From Pseudoalteromonas sp. T1lg23B (GTDB lineage: Bacteria > Pseudomonadota > Gammaproteobacteria > Enterobacterales > Alteromonadaceae), in the NCBI RefSeq assembly GCF_002964665.1, contig NZ_PQBZ01000034.1, positions 372,429 through 436,428 of the forward strand: DNA of 64,000 nucleotides, in the 5' to 3' direction. The first letter of the stretch is position 1; the number at the start of each line of letters is the position of its first letter. The notes beneath the pieces are model-generated. The model made no database searches. It had not been told where the DNA came from and worked only from the letters and a program-made list of their open reading frames with translations. The position numbers and the translations under genes are program-made. This document shows positions 28,788 through 39,108 of the stretch, piece after piece.

Positions 28788-29714
28788 TTATAATGCGGCT
28801 TCGAGCTCCGGTAACACATCAAATAAGTCGGCCACTAGACCATAATCAGCTACTTGGAAAATCGGCGCATCTGGGTCTTTGTTGATAGCAACAATCACTT
28901 TCGAGTCTTTCATACCAGCCAAATGTTGAATCGCACCGCTAATACCCACTGCGATATACAAATCAGGTGCAACGATTTTACCTGTTTGTCCTACCTGCAT
29001 ATCGTTTGGTACAAAGCCCGCATCTACCGCAGCACGAGAAGCACCGATGGCAGCTCCTAGTTTGTCAGCTATACCATTTAGCAATGCGAAGTTTTCACCA
29101 TTTTGCATACCACGACCACCAGAGATCACCACAGGTGCCGCATTAAGCTCTGGGCGCTCTGATTCAGTTTGTTCAATACCAACGAATGAACTTAGCGTGT
29201 TATCAAGTGACATTGATAGCGTTTCAATTTCACATGCTCCCCGCTCGCCTTGTGCGTCAAATGCACTTGCACGCACGGTAATCACTTTTTGTGACTCATT
29301 CGACTTCACAGTAGCAATGGCGTTACCCGCATAGATAGGACGTTTGAAAGTATCTGCATCAACTACCGCAATGATTTCTGAAATCTGTGATTTGTCTAAC
29401 AATGCTGCTGCGCGTGGAAGAATGTTCTTACCCGTTGTCGATGCACTCGCCAGAATGTGGCTGTAGCTACTAGCCAGTTCAACAATTAGATCCGCAGTAT
29501 TTTCAGCCAACTGATGTTCGAATGTCGCACTATCTGCAACTCGTACTTTACTTACACCAGCAATCTGAGCCGCGCTATTGGCTACTTCAGCAACATTAGA
29601 ACCGGCAACCAAAATTTCAACATTAGCGTCTATCGCTACCGCCGCATTAACCACTTTTGCGGTTTCAGGCTTTAAATGGCCATTTTCATGTTCTGCAATA
29701 ACTAATACGCTCAT
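28788..29714 (-). CDS. etfA: Electron transfer flavoprotein subunit alpha
   Basis: It carries the FAD that accepts electrons from acyl-CoA and related dehydrogenases. It has 308 residues; the C-terminal FAD-binding part is clear ([43 protein letters not shown]). It overlaps etfB by four bases (ATGA), so the subunits are made together. The partner etfQO is divergent upstream of etfB. Confidence 0.97.
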   Translation of the reverse strand: MSVLVIAEHENGHLKPETAKVVNAAVAIDANVEILVAGSNVAEVANSAAQIAGVSKVRVADSATFEHQLAENTADLIVELASSYSHILASASTTGKNILPRAAALLDKSQISEIIAVVDADTFKRPIYAGNAIATVKSNESQKVITVRASAFDAQGERGACEIETLSMSLDNTLSSFVGIEQTESERPELNAAPVVISGGRGMQNGENFALLNGIADKLGAAIGASRAAVDAGFVPNDMQVGQTGKIVAPDLYIAVGISGAIQHLAGMKDSKVIVAINKDPDAPIFQVADYGLVADLFDVLPELEAAL

Positions 29715-30463
29715 GAGATCACCTTTGCTTCAGTTCTTAGTTTTGTTACCAATTCTTCTACACTTTCCACGATAATACCCGCTTCGCGTTTTGCAGGCTC
29801 TTCAACTTTCAACAACTCGATACGTGGCGCAAGATCGACACCTAAGCTGTCTGCTGCAACGACATCCAGAGGTTTACGTTTTGCCTTCATAATATTTGGT
29901 AAAGAGGCATAACGTGGCTCATTTAAACGTAGATCTGTGGTTACAATGGCAGGTAAAGTCAACGATACAGTTTGCAACCCCCCGTCAACTTCACGAGTGA
30001 CTTGTGCTTTGCCCCCTTCGATGACTACTTTTGATGCAAATGTGCCCTGGCTGCGATTAGTCAGTGCAGCGAGCATTTGGCCTGTTTGATTGTTATCTGA
30101 ATCAATTGACTGTTTACCAAGGATCACCAACTCAGGGTTTTCCTGCTCAACCAGCTTAGCCAATAACTTAGCAACATGTAATGACTCAAGCTTAGCATCC
30201 GTTTCAATGTGGATAGCTTTATCAGCACCCAGCGCTAATGCTGTTCGTAACTGCTCCTGACATGCTTTGTCACCAATTGACACAGCAACAACTTCACTGG
30301 CAGTACCAGCTTCTTTTAAACGAATAGCCTCTTCAACAGCAATCTCACAAAATGGGTTCATTGCCATTTTTACGTTGCTTAAGTCAACATCACTGTTGTC
30401 TGGCTTTACTCTCGCCTTGACGTTGTAGTCAATCACTCGCTTGATTGGCACAAGTACTTTCAT
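29711..30463 (-). CDS. etfB: Electron transfer flavoprotein subunit beta
   Basis: The AMP-binding partner of EtfA, 250 residues starting [16 protein letters not shown], with the typical [17 protein letters not shown] and [13 protein letters not shown] segments and the recognition-loop region near the C-terminus. A GGAG site precedes the ATG. It is the first gene of etfBA and lies across from etfQO with LiuR-like sites in the shared promoter region. Confidence 0.97.
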   Translation of the reverse strand: MKVLVPIKRVIDYNVKARVKPDNSDVDLSNVKMAMNPFCEIAVEEAIRLKEAGTASEVVAVSIGDKACQEQLRTALALGADKAIHIETDAKLESLHVAKLLAKLVEQENPELVILGKQSIDSDNNQTGQMLAALTNRSQGTFASKVVIEGGKAQVTREVDGGLQTVSLTLPAIVTTDLRLNEPRYASLPNIMKAKRKPLDVVAADSLGVDLAPRIELLKVEEPAKREAGIIVESVEELVTKLRTEAKVIS

Positions 30464-30496
30464 GGTAACTCCATCATCTGGTTATATTCTTAAAGC

Positions 30497-30510
30497 TGAC
30501 GTATACGTCA
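30497..30510. promoter_or_regulatory. LiuR-like operator 1
   Basis: The perfect palindrome TGACGTATACGTCA lies 34 bases upstream of etfB. LiuR, a MerR-type regulator of branched-chain amino acid degradation in gammaproteobacteria, binds ACGT-N-ACGT-type palindromes of this kind, and etf genes are reported members of its regulon. Assignment rests on motif and context. Confidence 0.6.
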
Positions 30511-30543
30511 ACATAATTATTTTATGGAATCAGACTACTTCCT

Positions 30544-30561
30544 GTTGACGTAAACGTCAAC
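30544..30561. promoter_or_regulatory. LiuR-like operator 2
   Basis: GTTGACGTAAACGTCAAC has 8-bp perfect arms around a two-base centre. It is the second copy in the etfB-etfQO intergenic region, 81 bases upstream of etfQO, so both directions may be co-regulated. Confidence 0.62.
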
Positions 30562-30641
30562 CTAAAATAACCTTACTTTAACGTAATCAAAACTAAAGCC
30601 TCTTTTTAGTTAATACACCGTCAAAACATAGTGAGGTTAAA

Positions 30642-32291
30642 ATGGTTGAACGCGAAACCATGGAATTCGATGTAGTTGTGGTTGGTGCAGGGCCTGCGGG
30701 CTTATCTTGCGCAATCCGACTCGCACAACAGGCACAGCAACAAGAAAAAGAACTGATGATCTGTGTCGTTGAGAAAGGCTCTGAAGTGGGCGCACATATT
30801 TTGTCAGGTGCCGTATTTGAGACTAAAGCACTCGATGAGCTTTTACCCGATTGGAAAGACAAAGGCGCACCTATCACCACACAAGTGACAGGCGATGAAA
30901 TTTATCTGTTCAAGGATGAAAATAAAGCCACCACTATTCCGCATATTGCCGTACCAAAAACATTTAAAAATCATGGTAACTATATTGTTTCTATGGGTAA
31001 TGTGTGTCGCTGGCTAGCAGAACAAGCAGAACAGCTAGGTGTGGAAATATTCCCAGGTTTTAGCGCTCATTCATTAATAGTTGAAGATGACGAAGTTAAA
31101 GGCATCGTAACTGGCGATATGGGGGTAGACAAAGATGGTCAGCCAAAAGACAGTTATATGCCAGGTATGGAACTGCGCGCAAAGTACACCGTATTCGCAG
31201 AAGGATGTCGGGGCCATTTGGGCAAGCAACTTATCAAACAGTTCGACCTTGATAAAGATGCAACACCACAACACTATGGCATAGGTTTTAAAGAAATCTG
31301 GCAAATTGACCCAAGTAAACATAAAGAAGGCACCGTGGTACATGGTACAGGCTGGCCGCTTGAAAGTGACACCCATGGTGGTTCTTTCATGTATCACGCG
31401 GAAAACAACCAAGTCGTTGTAGGCTTGATCATTGATCTTAACTACAGCAACCCTTATCTGAGCCCGTTCGATGAATTTCAACGCATGAAACACCACCCTA
31501 TTTTCGCACAAGTACTCGAAGGAGCAGAGCGCGTTGCATATGGTGCAAGGGCTATCGCAAAAGGCGGCTTCCATTCATTGCCTAAAATGCACTTCCCTGG
31601 CGGCTTATTGATCGGCTGTGATGCAGGTACGCTTAACTTTGCCAAAATCAAAGGCAACCACACCGCCATGAAGTCAGGCATGCTAGCCGCCGATTGCATT
31701 ATCGAAGCCTTGGGTGGTGAACAGCCTAACGCTGATCTAACCAGTTTCGCACAGAAGTTTAAAGCAAGTTGGCTATATGACGAGTTATACCAATCACGTA
31801 ATTTTGGTCCGGTGATCCATAAGTTTGGTAGAATTCTAGGCGGAGCTTACAACACGTTAGATCAGAATATTTTTTCAGGCTCTCTACCCTTTACCTTTAA
31901 AGACACACATCATGACCATGCTGCATTAAAGCCTGCTTCAGAGTGTCATAAAATAGACTATCCAAAACCGGATGGTAAATTAAGTTTTGATAAACTCTCA
32001 TCGGTGTTTCTTTCAAATACTAACCATGAAGAATCTCAGCCATGTCACCTGAAATTGACTGACGCCAGTATTCCAATTACGGTCAATTTGGAAAAGTATG
32101 CAGAGCCTGCTCAAAGATACTGCCCAGCCGGAGTGTATGAAATAAACGAAAATGATGCGGGTGAGAAGCAGTTTGTGATCAACGCACAAAACTGTGTGCA
32201 CTGTAAGACCTGTGACATTAAAGATCCTAGCCAAAACATTACTTGGGTCACACCAGAGGGCGCTGGTGGGCCAAACTACCCGAACATGTAG
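30642..32291 (+). CDS. Electron transfer flavoprotein-ubiquinone oxidoreductase
   Basis: It passes electrons from EtfAB to the ubiquinone pool in the membrane. The 549-residue protein has the N-terminal FAD motif GAGPAGLSCAIRLAQ and a C-terminal 4Fe-4S domain (CPAGVYEI, NCVHCKTCDIKDP), as in mitochondrial ETFDH. GAGG lies six bases before the ATG at 30642. It is divergent from etfBA, which completes the electron path from acyl-CoA dehydrogenases to quinone. Confidence 0.96.
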   Translation: MVERETMEFDVVVVGAGPAGLSCAIRLAQQAQQQEKELMICVVEKGSEVGAHILSGAVFETKALDELLPDWKDKGAPITTQVTGDEIYLFKDENKATTIPHIAVPKTFKNHGNYIVSMGNVCRWLAEQAEQLGVEIFPGFSAHSLIVEDDEVKGIVTGDMGVDKDGQPKDSYMPGMELRAKYTVFAEGCRGHLGKQLIKQFDLDKDATPQHYGIGFKEIWQIDPSKHKEGTVVHGTGWPLESDTHGGSFMYHAENNQVVVGLIIDLNYSNPYLSPFDEFQRMKHHPIFAQVLEGAERVAYGARAIAKGGFHSLPKMHFPGGLLIGCDAGTLNFAKIKGNHTAMKSGMLAADCIIEALGGEQPNADLTSFAQKFKASWLYDELYQSRNFGPVIHKFGRILGGAYNTLDQNIFSGSLPFTFKDTHHDHAALKPASECHKIDYPKPDGKLSFDKLSSVFLSNTNHEESQPCHLKLTDASIPITVNLEKYAEPAQRYCPAGVYEINENDAGEKQFVINAQNCVHCKTCDIKDPSQNITWVTPEGAGGPNYPNM

Positions 32292-32327
32292 CTACGCTAC
32301 AGGTCTATAATCCAACCTAAATTGCTG

Positions 32328-32348
32328 GGGGCTAAAGAGCCCCTTTTT
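32328..32348 (+). terminator. Rho-independent terminator after etfQO
   Basis: Arms GGGGCT and AGCCCC enclose AAAG and are followed by five T residues, about 37 bases beyond the etfQO stop. Confidence 0.88.
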
Positions 32349-32426
32349 CTTGCGCTTCGCTTAGTTCAGCAAAACCTCAGATATTGCATATACTTAATCA
32401 AAAGAAACAGCGAAGAGTAGCGGGCA

Positions 32427-32903
32427 ATGAGTGGACACTCTGAAGTGGTATTTAGATTTCTAGCCGAACCAACCGATGTTAATTTCGGTGGCAAAGTTCA
32501 TGGCGGTATTGTTATGAAATGGATAGATCAGGCTGGTTACGCTTGTGCCGCAGGATGGAGCGGTAGCTATTGTGTCACGGTGTCCGTGGCAGGCGTTCGT
32601 TTTAAGCGCCCTATTTTAGTTGGGCAAATTGTCGAAGTGTCCGCACAAATCGCGCATACTGGCAAAACCAGTATGCAGATATTTATTCGCGTACGCTGTG
32701 GCGACCCACAAAAGCAGTCTTTAGTTGAGAGTAACCATTGTATCATCAGTTTTATTGCCATGGACAAAGCTGGTTATCCCGTACCAGTCCCCCAGTTTAA
32801 AGCTAAGACGCAAGAACAAAAGAAACTCGAGCTTTACGCTATTAAGATGAAAGAAATCGCCATAGAAACTGAGTCGTTATTGCAACGCACGATAGACGAC
32901 TAG
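32427..32903 (+). CDS. Acyl-CoA thioesterase (hotdog fold)
   Basis: A 158-residue single hotdog domain with the YciA/acyl-CoA hydrolase pattern: FLAEPTDVNFGGKVHGGIVMKWIDQAGYACA, then VAGVRFKRPILVGQIVEVSAQI. The Asn-Phe-Gly-Gly-His region carries the expected active-site Asp/Asn and backbone groups. It hydrolyses acyl-CoA esters; chain-length preference cannot be read from sequence. It follows the etfQO terminator and has its own promoter region. Confidence 0.9.
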   Translation: MSGHSEVVFRFLAEPTDVNFGGKVHGGIVMKWIDQAGYACAAGWSGSYCVTVSVAGVRFKRPILVGQIVEVSAQIAHTGKTSMQIFIRVRCGDPQKQSLVESNHCIISFIAMDKAGYPVPVPQFKAKTQEQKKLELYAIKMKEIAIETESLLQRTIDD

Positions 32904-33027
32904 CGCTGTAAATTCACACTCGCTAAGCAAATCATCAACCAAAATCACAACACGCTGGTCGTGGATAAACGCCCATTAACGCGCTACAATCCCGAGCGCC
33001 TAAAACAACCGAAACATAAGAGATACA

Positions 33028-33732
33028 GTGCAGAGCTATCAGATCCAGCCCATAGGTTTTATTCAATCCCCTTACAAGCAAAAATTTGCTATACCACGTC
33101 AGCCAAGACTGGTGCCTCAAGCGAGAGCAAAACTGGTATTCTGCGAAGACTTTAGTCGTGAAGAATTTGTACGCGGAATTGAAGAGTTCACCCATTTATG
33201 GTTGCTGTTTCGCTTTCATGAAACCGCTGATAAAGGCTATTCAGCTCTGGTTCGCCCGCCACGCCTTGGCGGCAATGAACGCAAAGGGGTATTTGCAACC
33301 CGAGCCACCTTTAGACCAAACGGTATTGGCATGAGCGCGGTAAAGCTTGAAGGTGTAGAATACAAAAATGGTCAATTAGCGCTATTGCTCTCGGGTATCG
33401 ATCTGCTCGATGGTACGCCGATTGTTGATATTAAGCCCTATTTACCCTATTCAGATGCCATGATAGATGCCAGTGCTGGGTTTGCTGATACTCGCCCTGA
33501 GACTTTGATGACAGTGAGTTTTAGCGAACAGGCCGAGCAATTTATTGCTAGACAAACACGCTATCCTGAATTAAAAGAGTTTATCATAAACGTGCTCAAG
33601 CAAGACCCGCGTCCTGCCTATAAAAAGCAGAAGCAGCACACGCAATTTTACGGTATGAGCTTGTACGAATTTAATATTCGCTGGCAAGTGGACGGTGAAC
33701 ACAATCAAGTGATTGAGATAACCCGAGAATAA
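33028..33732 (+). CDS. trmO: tRNA (t6A37) N6-methyltransferase TrmO
   Basis: It methylates N6-threonylcarbamoyladenosine at position 37 of tRNA-Thr, using SAM. The 234-residue protein shows the family motifs IGFIQSPYKQKFAIPRQP, HLWLLFRFH, RPPRLGGNERKGVFATRATFRPN and LLDGTPIVDIKPYLPY, and the C-terminal FNIRWQV. It starts with GTG at 33028, matching the E. coli N-terminus; the ribosome site is weak. It precedes proS, as in E. coli. Confidence 0.94.
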   Translation: MQSYQIQPIGFIQSPYKQKFAIPRQPRLVPQARAKLVFCEDFSREEFVRGIEEFTHLWLLFRFHETADKGYSALVRPPRLGGNERKGVFATRATFRPNGIGMSAVKLEGVEYKNGQLALLLSGIDLLDGTPIVDIKPYLPYSDAMIDASAGFADTRPETLMTVSFSEQAEQFIARQTRYPELKEFIINVLKQDPRPAYKKQKQHTQFYGMSLYEFNIRWQVDGEHNQVIEITRE

Positions 33733-33811
33733 ACGCTTTGTCTAGCGCTCTGGCGCTGATAAACTACGCGCCATTATTACCAAAAACAATTACATTACGA
33801 ACGGAACCATC

Positions 33812-35536
33812 ATGCGTACCAGTCAATATATCTTGGCGACTTTAAAAGAAACGCCATCAGATGCTGAAATTATCAGCCACCAGCTAATGTTACGTGCGGG
33901 CATGATCCGCAAACTGGCTTCAGGTTTATACACTTGGCTGCCATCTGGATTAAAAGTGCTACGCAGAGTCGAGCAAGTTGTGCGTGAAGAAATGGACAAA
34001 GCCGGTGCCATTGAAATGCTGATGCCTGTTATCCAGCCCGCAGACCTTTGGCAAGAGTCGGGACGTTGGGAGCAGTTTGGCCCTGAGCTGTTGCGTATTC
34101 ATGACAGACACAACCGTCCATTTGCACTTGGTCCAACACACGAAGAAGTGATCACCGATTTTGTTCGTAAAGAGATCAGCAGTTATAAGCAGTTACCACT
34201 GACTTTATATCAAGTACAAACCAAAGTGCGTGACGAAGTACGTCCACGTTTTGGTGTGATGCGTGCGCGTGAATTCACCATGAAAGATGCCTACTCTTTC
34301 CACATGACCGAAGAGTGTTTAGCGCAAACGTATCAGCGCATGCATCAAGCTTACTGCAACGTATTTGAACGTTTGGGCCTTGACTACCGTCCAGTAATAG
34401 CTGACACAGGTTCTATCGGCGGAAGCGTATCTCATGAGTTCCACGTCTTAGCTGAATCGGGTGAAGATGCGATTGCGTTTAGCACTGAGAGTGATTATGC
34501 GGCGAACATTGAAAAAGCAGAAGCGCTTGCACCAACCGAAGCACGCCCAGAGCCAAGCAAAGAGATAAACACGTTTGCGACCCCTGAAGCGAAAACCATT
34601 GCTGATCTAAAAACACATCATGGTGTAAAGCCTCACCGTGGTGTTAAGACTCTGATAGTTTACGGCGCACCAGATGAAAATGAACAACGCGGCTTAGTTG
34701 CTTTAATCCTGCGCGGCGACCATGAGCTAAATGAATTAAAAGCAGAGAAACACCCGTTGGTGGACTCTCCGCTTGAAATGGCCAAAGAAGAAGATATCTT
34801 TGCCGCGATTGGTGCTCACCCAGGTTCACTCGGCCCAGTGGGCCTAAACATGCCAATCATCGTTGATAGAAGCGCAGCGGTTATGGCTGATTTTGTTGCT
34901 GGCGCAAACAAAGATGGTGAACATTACAGCGGGATTAACTGGGATAGAGATGTCGCCGAATATGAAGTATTTGATTTGCGCAATGTCGTAGAGGGCGATC
35001 CTAGCCCGTGTGGTAAAGGCGTACTACAAATCAAGCGTGGTATTGAAGTAGGTCATATCTTCCAGTTGGGTACTAAATACTCGGAAGCTATGAATGCGGG
35101 TGTACTGGGCGAAAACGGTAAAAATCAGATCATGACTATGGGTTGCTACGGTATCGGCGTGTCGCGTATTGTTGCCGCCGCCATTGAGCAAAACAATGAT
35201 GATTATGGCATCAAATGGCCAACAGCGCTTGCGCCATTCGAGCTGGCTATTGTACCGATGAATATGCACAAGTCTCACCGTATTCCTGATATCGCAGAAC
35301 GATTGTATAGCGAGTTTAAAGCTGCCGGTATCGACGTATTGTTTGATGACCGTAAAGAGCGCCCAGGGGTAATGTTCAACGATATGGAACTACTTGGTGT
35401 GCCTTTCACATTAGTCATAGGCGAACGCAACTTAGACAATAACCAAGTTGAGCTTAAAAACCGCCGCACAGGTGAAAAGCTGATGTTAGATATTGACCAA
35501 GCTGTTGCTGCAATTACAGCGCAAATTCGTGGCTAA
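33812..35536 (+). CDS. proS: Prolyl-tRNA synthetase
   Basis: A class II synthetase of 574 residues (E. coli 572). Motif 2 ([24 protein letters not shown]), motif 3 ([14 protein letters not shown]) and the YbaK-type editing insertion in the middle mark the bacterial type that removes mischarged Ala. The anticodon-binding domain closes the protein. It is preceded by trmO and followed by a strong terminator. Confidence 0.98.
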   Translation: MRTSQYILATLKETPSDAEIISHQLMLRAGMIRKLASGLYTWLPSGLKVLRRVEQVVREEMDKAGAIEMLMPVIQPADLWQESGRWEQFGPELLRIHDRHNRPFALGPTHEEVITDFVRKEISSYKQLPLTLYQVQTKVRDEVRPRFGVMRAREFTMKDAYSFHMTEECLAQTYQRMHQAYCNVFERLGLDYRPVIADTGSIGGSVSHEFHVLAESGEDAIAFSTESDYAANIEKAEALAPTEARPEPSKEINTFATPEAKTIADLKTHHGVKPHRGVKTLIVYGAPDENEQRGLVALILRGDHELNELKAEKHPLVDSPLEMAKEEDIFAAIGAHPGSLGPVGLNMPIIVDRSAAVMADFVAGANKDGEHYSGINWDRDVAEYEVFDLRNVVEGDPSPCGKGVLQIKRGIEVGHIFQLGTKYSEAMNAGVLGENGKNQIMTMGCYGIGVSRIVAAAIEQNNDDYGIKWPTALAPFELAIVPMNMHKSHRIPDIAERLYSEFKAAGIDVLFDDRKERPGVMFNDMELLGVPFTLVIGERNLDNNQVELKNRRTGEKLMLDIDQAVAAITAQIRG

Positions 35537-35556
35537 TAGATACAGTCTAAAACCAT

Positions 35557-35585
35557 AAAAAGCAGTACTTCGGTACTGCTTTTTT
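35557..35585. terminator. Bidirectional terminator between proS and the HDOD gene
   Basis: Perfect 12-bp arms AAAAAGCAGTAC and GTACTGCTTTTT close a TTCG tetraloop. T-runs on both strands fit use by both converging genes. Confidence 0.92.
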
Positions 35586-35608
35586 GTTCTATAAAGTTGT
35601 ATAAGACG

Positions 35609-36442
35609 CTAGTCAAACTCAGACAGCATTAAATCTGACATTTCCTCATACTCCATTTCAAGAAAATCCATAATATCTTCTTGTACTGCCTGCCATTCAC
35701 TATCTACTTCACCTGAGTTGTTTTTTAAAAACACGATATGTCTGGCAATTTTTAAAATACAGAGTAAATCCAAGCCCGACTGATCAAGCTCACCTGAGTT
35801 AAAAATGCCCTCTACGTCATGCATATAGTAAATCACATAGACCATCACTTTAGGTAACCCCCACTGGGCAGCCAGCAAGGAGCCGATAGTCGTATGATTG
35901 GTTTTGTATAGCTTCATTTCTTCTGTAGCAGCACAATCCCAGCCACTTTCCTCAGCTAAACTGAGGATTTGATCATAATTATCAAAATGTTGCTTGAGAA
36001 TAGGCACACCAACAAAATGGAACAACCCTAACATATACGCATGATTTGCAAGACTCGGTTTTTTCAGCGCGTTTGCAACGACTGATGCACATTGTGCGAT
36101 TTCGGTTTGACTATCCCAAAACTCTGCCATTTGTGAATCTTGCCCAACTGTCGCTTTTAAGGCCACAGCTTTAACAAGCGGCACTAATCGTTTTAACCCC
36201 AAAGTCATAATCGCTTGATCGATCGAATCAATCTCGCGCGCACGACGAAAAGCAGCGGAATTGACGACTTGAAGAACCGCAGCGGAAATACCCACATCAG
36301 AATGTAGAATTTTTGCGATTGTACTAATATTTGGTTCTGGTTTTTTTGCCTCTTGCGAAAACTCTATTAACACCTCAGGACGAGGCGGAATCGATACGTT
36401 CTTTAGTATGCTCTTTTCTTCTTGGGTAAGTGTGATCGCCAT
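35609..36442 (-). CDS. HDOD domain protein
   Basis: A 277-residue protein whose bulk is one HDOD domain (LHSDVGISAAVLQVVNSAAF, then IDSIDQAIMTLGLKRLVPLVKAVAL), an inactive relative of the HD phosphohydrolase fold used in signalling. It lacks attached GGDEF, EAL or receiver domains. The tail is strongly acidic. Regulatory partner unknown. A GGAAAC site precedes the ATG. Confidence 0.88.
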   Translation of the reverse strand: MAITLTQEEKSILKNVSIPPRPEVLIEFSQEAKKPEPNISTIAKILHSDVGISAAVLQVVNSAAFRRAREIDSIDQAIMTLGLKRLVPLVKAVALKATVGQDSQMAEFWDSQTEIAQCASVVANALKKPSLANHAYMLGLFHFVGVPILKQHFDNYDQILSLAEESGWDCAATEEMKLYKTNHTTIGSLLAAQWGLPKVMVYVIYYMHDVEGIFNSGELDQSGLDLLCILKIARHIVFLKNNSGEVDSEWQAVQEDIMDFLEMEYEEMSDLMLSEFD

Positions 36443-36759
36443 AATTTGTTTCCGTCAAATTGAAAATGACCCCCTCATTAATGTATAGCCAACGCAGTTC
36501 AAACCGTCATATTTATTTTCCAGTAATTTTACCTGCTTAGCGCTATCAATAAGGCACAAGCAAACGCCAATACTGGTTTCAAACCTTTCACTGAGCATCC
36601 GCTATTAATCATTTTACAAGCTATCTCGAAAACCCATACTGGTGGCTATTACACATATCCGATTTTTATTTAGCTTTATCGTATCTGGGGTGACATTCTC
36701 GTCGAGCTGAATAACTATGTCATATCTATTTGAATAACTGTTTATATGGGAAACTTAAT
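36443..36759. other. Promoter gap between divergent genes
   Basis: This stretch of 317 bases lies between the HDOD gene and the S9 peptidase and holds both promoters. I see no gene, operator-like palindrome or terminator. Confidence 0.5.
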
Positions 36760-38793
36760 ATGTCTTTGAGGTTAAAAACAGCCTTACAGTGCACATTCTT
36801 TGCGTGTACTGTGTTGCCAGTATTTGCACAAGCCAGCGAAGGGTTACAAGCAAAGGATATTTTTGAACTAGAGTACGCAAGCGATCCTCAGATCTCACCT
36901 AATGGCGAGCAAATTATATATGTTCGAAATTCCAACGACATCATGAAAGACACCAAAAGACAGAACTTATGGCTGGTTGATAGTAGTTCAGGCGTGCAAT
37001 CTCCCCTATTTTCTGACGAAAATAGTTACAATCAGCCGAGGTGGTCGCCAGATGGAAGCAAAATTGCCTTTGTCAGTAATGTCTCAGGTAGCAATCAAAT
37101 CCACGTACATTATCTAACACAAAACCGCACAGCTTTGCTTACTCAGAAAGGTTCCGGAGTGAGCGATTTAACTTGGTCACCAGATGGTAAATGGCTCGCA
37201 TTCAGCCAAAAAGTAGAAGAAAAACCAAGTGTTATCGCCAAAATGCCTCCCCCACCAAAAGGTGCTTCTTGGTCGGAGCCTGCGATAGTAATTGACCGAG
37301 CCTACTATCAAGCCGATGGCCGTGGTTTAGTAAAACCCGGCTACCGTCAAATATTTGTATTACCCAGTGAGGGCGGAACTCCCCGCCAGCTTACATCAGG
37401 GAATTATCACCATAGCGGTAAATTGGCTTGGCGCGCAGACTCGAAAGGGATTGTTTTCTCCGCAAACCGCGTTAATGATTGGGAATACAAAGGCCTTGAG
37501 GGCGATTTATTTGAAGTGGATTTTGACGGTCAAATTACGCAATTAACCACAGCCCCCGGTAAAGAACATTCACCAAGTTTTTCACAAAACGGCAAACAGC
37601 TCGTTTATCTAAGCGCATCAGGTGAGCTTAACCCTTATCGTAACCACAAACTAAACATTATGGATTGGCAAACTAAACAAAGCCGACTTGTGGCAAAAGA
37701 CTTTGACCGTTCCATTCAAGATCCGACTTGGATAGGCAGCGCCAAATTAGCTATTTCATACGATGACCATGGTAAAAAGAAGCTGGCGACTATCACCACA
37801 AAAGGAAAAATAACCGACCTCAGCGATAGCCTCTCTGGTACCACATTGGGACGCCCCTATTTGAGTGGCCAGTTTAGTGCTAATTACGATGGGCAAATAG
37901 CGTTTACTAAAGGCAGTAGTCAGCGCCCTGCCGATGTCGCACTGGTTACCAACAAGGGAAAAGTAAAACAGCTTACAACATTAAATGAAGATCTACTCGC
38001 TCATAAACAACTGGGTAAAGTACACGAAATTACATATGCTTCTTCTTTCGATGGTGAAAAAATTCAGGGCTGGTATATAACCCCACCAAATTTTGACCCT
38101 GCCAAGAAGTATCCTTTACTACTTGAGATACATGGCGGACCGCACCTAGCTTATGGCCCTCATTTCTCAGCTGAGTTACAGCGCTATGCAGCCCAAGGGT
38201 ATGTGGTATTTTATGACAACCATCGAGGCAGCAGCTCTTACGGCGAACGCTTTGCCATGTTATTGAAATATAAATACAGCTCCAAAGAAGACTTTGCCGA
38301 TCACAACTCTGGCGTAGATGCGATGTTGAGCAAAGGCTTTATTGATGAAAACAACCTGTTTATTGCCGGTGGTTCAGCCGGAGGAATCGCCACCGCCTAT
38401 GCAATAGGTTTGACCAATCGTTTTAATGCCGCTGTGGTGGTAAAACCCGTTATCAACTGGTTGAGTAAAGTGCTTACCGCCGACAGTGGACTATTACAGA
38501 TCCCTACACAATTTCCAGGCATGCCGTGGGAACATGTAGATCACTACTGGCAGCGCTCCCCCCTTTCATTGGTAGGCAATGTAACCACCCCAACGATGCT
38601 GATGACAGGTGAAGAAGATTTGCGTACACCCATGGCTGAAACAGAACAATTTTATCAGGCATTAAAGCATCGTAAAATTGATTCGGTATTGGTTAAAATC
38701 CCCGGTGCACCACATGGCATTGCGGGTAAGCCATCAAGGATGATCAGCAAAATCGAACACACACTCGCATGGTTTGAAAAATATAAAAAATAA
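36760..38793 (+). CDS. S9 family prolyl oligopeptidase, exported
   Basis: A 677-residue peptidase from the ATG at 36760 with a signal peptide (cleavage near AQA-SE), an N-terminal seven-bladed propeller of WD40/PD40 type (SPDGSKIAFVSN and SPDGKWLAFSQ repeats) and a C-terminal alpha/beta-hydrolase domain. The nucleophile elbow is GGSAGG, the acid lies in GEEDLRTP and the His in PGAPHGI. It resembles the acylaminoacyl/dipeptidyl peptidase group (S9C) and probably cleaves peptides in the periplasm. A TTG 30 bases upstream is less likely as the start. Confidence 0.93.
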   Translation: MSLRLKTALQCTFFACTVLPVFAQASEGLQAKDIFELEYASDPQISPNGEQIIYVRNSNDIMKDTKRQNLWLVDSSSGVQSPLFSDENSYNQPRWSPDGSKIAFVSNVSGSNQIHVHYLTQNRTALLTQKGSGVSDLTWSPDGKWLAFSQKVEEKPSVIAKMPPPPKGASWSEPAIVIDRAYYQADGRGLVKPGYRQIFVLPSEGGTPRQLTSGNYHHSGKLAWRADSKGIVFSANRVNDWEYKGLEGDLFEVDFDGQITQLTTAPGKEHSPSFSQNGKQLVYLSASGELNPYRNHKLNIMDWQTKQSRLVAKDFDRSIQDPTWIGSAKLAISYDDHGKKKLATITTKGKITDLSDSLSGTTLGRPYLSGQFSANYDGQIAFTKGSSQRPADVALVTNKGKVKQLTTLNEDLLAHKQLGKVHEITYASSFDGEKIQGWYITPPNFDPAKKYPLLLEIHGGPHLAYGPHFSAELQRYAAQGYVVFYDNHRGSSSYGERFAMLLKYKYSSKEDFADHNSGVDAMLSKGFIDENNLFIAGGSAGGIATAYAIGLTNRFNAAVVVKPVINWLSKVLTADSGLLQIPTQFPGMPWEHVDHYWQRSPLSLVGNVTTPTMLMTGEEDLRTPMAETEQFYQALKHRKIDSVLVKIPGAPHGIAGKPSRMISKIEHTLAWFEKYKK

Positions 38794-39108
38794 CCTCAGT
38801 CGCCTATAAAAAAAGCCGCGCGATGCGGCTTTTTATCACTTGCAAATAACGACATAGATACAGCATAACTCGCCTCTTGACCCAAGGTTTTGAGCTAACG
38901 ACACCTCATTGTAAGCAGCAAAAAAGCTTTGCCAATTTTTATTGTTAATAATTATATTTATTGAAATTCTATTTTCAGAGTTCCATGTCAATATGGAGCT
39001 ATGTCAAACCAGTTCAATCCTTAATTATTCCGTTGACTTCTTTACTGATATAAATATGATCAGTGAAAACATCTTTGTTTTAACAAAAATAAGCTATAAG
39101 GATTTAGC
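38794..39108. other. Gap with the S9 peptidase terminator
   Basis: Beyond the terminator at 38810-38834 the rest is AT-rich, holds no credible gene (a low-complexity open frame at 38942 overlaps the next gene and has no ribosome site), and ends in the promoter and AAGGA site of the TonB-C lipoprotein gene. Confidence 0.5.
38810..38834 (+). terminator. Rho-independent terminator after the S9 peptidase
   Basis: Arms AAAAAGCCGC and GCGGCTTTTT enclose a five-base loop, 16 bases beyond the stop. Confidence 0.9.
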
